From Bacteroidota bacterium (GTDB taxonomy: Bacteria > Bacteroidota > Bacteroidia > Flavobacteriales_D > Crocinitomicaceae), in NCBI GenBank assembly GCA_016866415.1, contig VGML01000055.1, forward strand, positions 1 through 11,246: a DNA stretch of 11,246 bases, written 5' to 3'. Below are positions 7,834 through 11,246 of this stretch, piece by piece. Position 1 is the stretch's first letter, and every line of letters begins with the position of its first letter. A program made the translations under genes and the position numbers. The notes below the pieces were generated by a model. It worked only from the letters and a program-made list of their open reading frames with translations, did not search any database and had not been told where the DNA came from.

Positions 7834-9276
7834 ACACTACTTGTATTACCCCTCGTTTTAGCGCTAATTTCATTTATTATTCCGGAAAAATTCGTTCGAT
7901 ACTTCGGATTAGCTGGTGCTTTAGGTTCATTGGCAGTTGCCCTTGGACATCTATCCTATTTCAATCCCGAGAACTATGTTTCATTATTTGCCCCAAATCG
8001 TGATTTTCCCTTAGGATTATCATTTAAAATGGGATATGATGGTTTGAGTTTAACCATGGTCTTACTTGTAAATGCAATTGTAGCTATCATTTTACTTGCC
8101 AACTATGGAAAAGAATTAGCACAAAACAAAACTTTTACTGCGTTGGTATTCTTTATGCAAATGGGTTTATTGGGTGTATTCTTAGCACAAGACGGAATTC
8201 TATTTTATATTTTCTGGGAAGTGACGCTGATACCGATCTTCTTAATTCTTTATTGGTTCGGACAACAAAACAACAATCCAGTTTTATTGAAATTCTTCAT
8301 TTATACACTCCTTGGATCGTTGGGAATGTTGTTGTCGTTTATCTATCTGGGTTCAACCTATCAATCGTTTGCTTACGATAATTTAGCCGTTGCAGGAAGT
8401 TTCCTTGGAGCAAAAGTAGCTTGTTGGATTGCTTGTGGATTCCTTTTAGCATTTGCAATTAAAATTCCTTTGTTTCCTTTTCATACATGGCAACCTGCAA
8501 CCTACACATCTGCCCCGATGGCTGGAACGATGCTTCTTTCTGCTTTGATGTTGAAAATGGCATTGTATGGGATGATTAAATGGATGATTCCTTTAACATC
8601 AAGCGGTATAGACGAAATTAAATGGATTGTGATTACACTTGGGAGCATTGGAATTGTTTACGGCGCCATTATTGCAATCAAACAAAAAGATATTAAAACC
8701 TTATTTGCTTATGCTTCAATTAGTCACGTGGGATTAATCGCAGCTGGAATAATTCTGTTCACACAAACAAGTTTGGTAAGTGCGATAGTTCAAATCATCA
8801 ATCACAGTATCGTTGCGGTTGGATTATTTTTCGCTGCTGATATCATTGAAAGTAGAACCGGTACAAGAAACATTTATGAACTTGGTGGTATCGCGAAACT
8901 GGCACCTCGATTTGGTTTTTGGTTCGCTGCAATGACATTTGTCTCTGTTTCGGTTCCATTTACGGCGGGATTTATTGGTGAATTTTTACTAATCAAAGAA
9001 TTGTTTGTCGCTCATTGGATTACAGGTCTGATTGCGTCTACAACACTTGTATTTGGAGCAGTTTATATGCTTCGTGCCTATCAAGTTAGTATGTTTGGCG
9101 CACCTAAAATGACGTCGTTTGAAGATTTGAAATGGAATGAAATACTGGTTTTTGCTCTTTTAACAGTTGCGGCAATTCTAATCGGTATTTCACCGAAATG
9201 CATTATGGACTTTGTTAAACCAAGTTTCGAACACATCAACGAATTGATGGTGGGCGGCTTTAACTTTATTAAATAG
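7831..9276 (+). CDS. nuoM: NADH-quinone oxidoreductase subunit M (ND4 type, antiporter-like), TTG start
   Basis: This 481-residue, roughly 14-helix antiporter-like subunit is the middle pump of the membrane arm. Key residues are Glu130 in FWEVTLIPIF, Lys211 in IKIPLFPFHTW, Lys242 in LMLKMALYG and Glu384 in GFIGEFLLIK, matching the E. coli Glu144, Lys234, Lys265 and Glu407 positions. The usual WLPD-like motif reads WQPA here (residues 220-223; see findings). The start is inferred as TTG at 7831: an in-frame TAA lies at 7822-7824, no ATG or GTG occurs in frame before residue 67, and beginning there would remove the first membrane helices. The TTG is 2 nt after the nuoL stop, with no Shine-Dalgarno, so initiation probably relies on coupling to nuoL. 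Confidence 0.95.
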   Translation: MTLLVLPLVLALISFIIPEKFVRYFGLAGALGSLAVALGHLSYFNPENYVSLFAPNRDFPLGLSFKMGYDGLSLTMVLLVNAIVAIILLANYGKELAQNKTFTALVFFMQMGLLGVFLAQDGILFYIFWEVTLIPIFLILYWFGQQNNNPVLLKFFIYTLLGSLGMLLSFIYLGSTYQSFAYDNLAVAGSFLGAKVACWIACGFLLAFAIKIPLFPFHTWQPATYTSAPMAGTMLLSALMLKMALYGMIKWMIPLTSSGIDEIKWIVITLGSIGIVYGAIIAIKQKDIKTLFAYASISHVGLIAAGIILFTQTSLVSAIVQIINHSIVAVGLFFAADIIESRTGTRNIYELGGIAKLAPRFGFWFAAMTFVSVSVPFTAGFIGEFLLIKELFVAHWITGLIASTTLVFGAVYMLRAYQVSMFGAPKMTSFEDLKWNEILVFALLTVAAILIGISPKCIMDFVKPSFEHINELMVGGFNFIK

Positions 9277-9277
9277 A

Positions 9278-10621
9278 ATGGACGCACTAATTGTAATTTT
9301 TATCACCGGACTTGTTGGTTTGTTTGTCGGAATGATGAAAAAGCCGGTTTTGACGCTTTCCATTTCTGCATTGGGATTGGTAACCGCTTTCATTTTGACT
9401 TTATTTTCACGTTCTTACGTTTCGATTTTCAGCAAATACAACGGACTTTCAACTTCACCCTTAACTGATGCATTCAGCTTGCTTGCAATTGGGCTTACGC
9501 TGTTAATCGTTCTAGGAGGATTTAGTTATTTCAAAAAAGATAAAGAACATACAGCTGATTATTATGGTTTAATGTTGTTTTCGTTATGTGGCGCATTGAT
9601 ACTCATTTCCTTCAATAATTTCTTCATGTTTTTCTTAGGATTGGAAATTATGTCCATACCAGTTTACGTGTTAGTTGGAATTAAAAAGTCAAATGTTCTG
9701 TCTTCCGAAGCATCAATTAAATATTTCTTCACTGGATCTTTTGCCACTGGAATTTTACTTTTCGGAATTGCTTTGATTTATGGAGCGACTGGAACTTTTG
9801 ATTTGGCTACAATCAATTCTATTCGAGCAATCGCTGAACCGTCACCGATGTTTCATATTGGCGTTCTTTTTATGCTCGCTGCGTTTTTATTCAAAGTTGG
9901 AGCAGTACCTTTCCATTTTTGGAGTCCAGATGTTTACCAAGGAAGTTCGGATTCTGTTATGGCGTATATGGCTACTGTAGTAAAATTGGCAGCTCTTTGC
10001 GCATTTGTCAAATTATTCACATATACATTTAATCAAGATGAGAAAATCTACACTTCAGTTCTCCTAATCGTAATTGTTGGTTCTCTCTTTTTTGGATATT
10101 TATCGGCCCTTAAACAATCCAATTTCAAACGCATGTTAGCCTATTCGGGAATTAGTAACACTGGGCTTGCTATGTTAACAATATTAACAGGAGATTTCGG
10201 CTCATTGTGGGTCTTTTTAATTGGTTATACTGCTGCCACAGTTACTTTAATGACCTTGAGTCAGGCGATCGATAAAATTGATTCAGAAGATATCGTTAAC
10301 TGGAAAGGAATCGGTTATAAAAACCCATTCATCGGAGTGGTAATTTTGATTTCATTCTTGTCACTTGCTGGAATTCCTCCTTTAACTGGATTTTTTGGAA
10401 AATTCTTGATTTTAAGTAATGCTTATCAAAATCACTTGGCTTTGGTTATTCTAGGATTGATAAGTTCCGTAATAGGTGCATCCTTGTATTTGCGTTTTAT
10501 TGTTTTAGCTTTTGCTAAAGACTCAAATGCAGAAAAAATTGTTTTGACACCATTACAACATGTAGTTCTCTCAATCGGTACTTTAGTCGTTATACTCGGA
10601 TCGAGTATTTTAATTTTTTAA
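9278..10621 (+). CDS. nuoN: NADH-quinone oxidoreductase subunit N (ND2 type, antiporter-like)
   Basis: This 447-residue polytopic subunit is the antiporter-like pump next to NuoK, and the last gene of the operon. Conserved charged residues are Glu123 in FLGLEIMSIPVYVL, Lys206 in LFKVGAVPFHFWSPDVYQGS, Lys236 in TVVKLAAL and Lys375 in GFFGKFLIL, corresponding to E. coli Glu133, Lys217, Lys247 and Lys395. The motif PPLTGFFGKF (367-376) is typical of the bacterial family. It is a little shorter than E. coli NuoN (about 485 residues) and ends directly after the last hydrophobic helix. ATG at 9278, 1 nt after the nuoM stop. Nothing co-directional follows it within the window. Confidence 0.96.
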   Translation: MDALIVIFITGLVGLFVGMMKKPVLTLSISALGLVTAFILTLFSRSYVSIFSKYNGLSTSPLTDAFSLLAIGLTLLIVLGGFSYFKKDKEHTADYYGLMLFSLCGALILISFNNFFMFFLGLEIMSIPVYVLVGIKKSNVLSSEASIKYFFTGSFATGILLFGIALIYGATGTFDLATINSIRAIAEPSPMFHIGVLFMLAAFLFKVGAVPFHFWSPDVYQGSSDSVMAYMATVVKLAALCAFVKLFTYTFNQDEKIYTSVLLIVIVGSLFFGYLSALKQSNFKRMLAYSGISNTGLAMLTILTGDFGSLWVFLIGYTAATVTLMTLSQAIDKIDSEDIVNWKGIGYKNPFIGVVILISFLSLAGIPPLTGFFGKFLILSNAYQNHLALVILGLISSVIGASLYLRFIVLAFAKDSNAEKIVLTPLQHVVLSIGTLVVILGSSILIF

Positions 10622-10639
10622 TACATTTCGGAAATTTTA

Positions 10640-10660
10640 TTTACGCGTAAAATACGTATT
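10640..10660. repeat. Two overlapping perfect palindromes
   Basis: TTTACGCGTAAA (10640-10651) is a perfect 12-bp palindrome, and AATACGTATT (10651-10660) is a perfect 10-bp palindrome sharing one base with it. Both have an ACG-type core in an A/T surround. They overlap one arm of the hairpin called above, so the region can fold in more than one way. Function is unknown; a protein-binding site cannot be excluded. Confidence 0.5.
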
Positions 10661-10674
10661 ATTATAATTTTACG
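10646..10674. terminator. Possible bidirectional terminator hairpin
   Basis: CGTAAAAT at 10646-10653 pairs perfectly with ATTTTACG at 10667-10674 around a 13-nt A/T-rich loop. It lies about 25 nt after the nuoN stop and about 14 nt beyond the stop of the opposing gene, where a shared terminator would be expected. The stem has only two G/C pairs, and no clear T-run follows on either strand. It may therefore be a weak terminator, a 3'-end stabilising structure or chance in AT-rich DNA. Confidence 0.35.
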
Positions 10675-10687
10675 GATATCACTTGTA

Positions 10688-11246
10688 TTACATCATAAAT
10701 TCCCAATGAAATGTATTGGTAATTTCTTTATATTCAGATGTATATTGATTATTCTCGTTTCGAATAATTATATCCCTTTTTACAACAGGATTAATTTGAT
10801 TTCTCTGATAACAAATGATAACACGCTTATTTGGCTTTGAAGATTTAGCGTGAACAAAAAAGATTTTTGTCGGAAATAAATTATACTCCTCACCAGTTTT
10901 AATAAGATAATTTAAACCTGAAAAAGGAAAAATGATCCAAAATTTCCCTTCACGGGTTAATAAAGAATCAACTCGTTTAAAAAATTCAGAAATCAGAAAT
11001 GGATCCGCATGTTTGGCGCGACTTACATCTTCATCAAGTGATTTTAAGGTATCTAAATGATAGGGGGGATTAGAAAAAATCAAATCGTAAGTTCCTTTAA
11101 ATTGGAAATCAAAATAATCACCTTTAAAAACTGTCAAACGTTCAGACCAAGGACTTAACGCAAAGTTTTCTCGGCATTCTTGTGAACCATCTTCATGAAT
11201 TTCAATGGCATCAATTTTAATTTCAGGATTTTTCTGAGCAATCATC
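10688..11246 (-). CDS. trmN6: tRNA1(Val) (adenine(37)-N6)-methyltransferase-like protein, C-terminal part (5' end outside window)
   Basis: This is the C-terminal 185 residues of a class I SAM-dependent methyltransferase resembling TrmN6/YfiC, which methylates N6 of A37 in tRNA1(Val). The segment IDAIEIHEDG (visible residues 11-20) is the acidic motif that contacts the SAM ribose. SNPPYHL has the catalytic N-P-P-Y (59-62) typical of N6-adenine methyltransferases. Blocks such as ENFALSPWSERL, and the later segment ending in LFPTKIFFV, fit the bacteroidete TrmN6 pattern. The glycine-rich SAM motif I lies beyond the right edge. The visible first Met is probably internal, since homologues have about 50 more residues before it. 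It is convergent to nuoN and functionally unrelated. The methyltransferase class is firm, while the exact tRNA substrate is by family resemblance only. Confidence 0.82.
   Translation of the reverse strand, partial: MIAQKNPEIKIDAIEIHEDGSQECRENFALSPWSERLTVFKGDYFDFQFKGTYDLIFSNPPYHLDTLKSLDEDVSRAKHADPFLISEFFKRVDSLLTREGKFWIIFPFSGLNYLIKTGEEYNLFPTKIFFVHAKSSKPNKRVIICYQRNQINPVVKRDIIIRNENNQYTSEYKEITNTFHWEFMM

Larger units (their letters stand above)
10622..10687. other. Convergent intergenic region between nuoN and the tRNA methyltransferase gene
   Basis: This is the only true non-coding gap in the window, 66 nt long and strongly AT-rich. Both flanking genes end here, so any signals should be terminators or mRNA 3'-end structures. 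It contains several short palindromes (described separately) and no credible open frame. Confidence 0.85.

Noticed and set aside
1..11246. Novel defence, mobile or secondary-metabolite system inserted in the window
   Set aside because: Every stretch is accounted for by nuo genes, one tRNA methyltransferase and a 66-bp gap. No transposase, direct repeat array, phage gene or foreign-looking segment was seen.

Overview
The window is the downstream part of a respiratory complex I (NADH:quinone oxidoreductase, nuo) operon, followed by one unrelated convergent gene. It starts inside nuoD and runs nuoE-F-G-H-I-J-K-L-M-N on the + strand. A 66-bp gap (10622-10687) separates nuoN from the 3' part of a tRNA methyltransferase gene of the TrmN6/YfiC type on the - strand, which leaves the window at its right edge.

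Organism: the DNA is AT-rich, starts lack convincing Shine-Dalgarno sequences and are preceded by A/T-rich leaders, and several protein traits fit Bacteroidota, most likely Flavobacteriales. These traits are a short 320-residue NuoG without the molybdopterin-like domain, a separate nuoD rather than a nuoCD fusion, and the style of NuoI, NuoM and TrmN6. Family or genus (for example near Crocinitomicaceae/Fluviicola) is only a guess. Bacteria of this group generally use menaquinone, so the product is probably a menaquinone-reducing complex I.

Layout: 1-3483 encodes the peripheral arm. It holds the NuoD C-terminus at the quinone-site interface, the NuoE [2Fe-2S] subunit, the NuoF NADH/FMN/[4Fe-4S] subunit and the NuoG ferredoxin-like subunit. 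3483-5064 encodes the connection to the membrane, NuoH and the two-cluster ferredoxin NuoI. 5061-10621 encodes the proton-pumping membrane arm: NuoJ, NuoK and the three antiporter-like subunits NuoL, NuoM and NuoN. NADH is oxidised at NuoF, electrons pass through clusters in NuoE/F/G/I to quinone near NuoD/H, and the energy drives proton transfer through the membrane arm. The expected charged membrane residues are present in NuoK, L, M and N.

The genes are packed with gaps of 1-9 nt or overlaps of 1-4 nt, so they must be co-transcribed and are probably translationally coupled. nuoA, B, C and the operon promoter would lie upstream of the window. No mobile element, CRISPR array, RNA gene or insertion was seen. 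I did not find a new system. The points worth a second look are the cut-down NuoG with an unusual five-cysteine module, a TTG start for nuoM, local substitutions in NuoD and NuoM, and a run of nested palindromes at the operon end.
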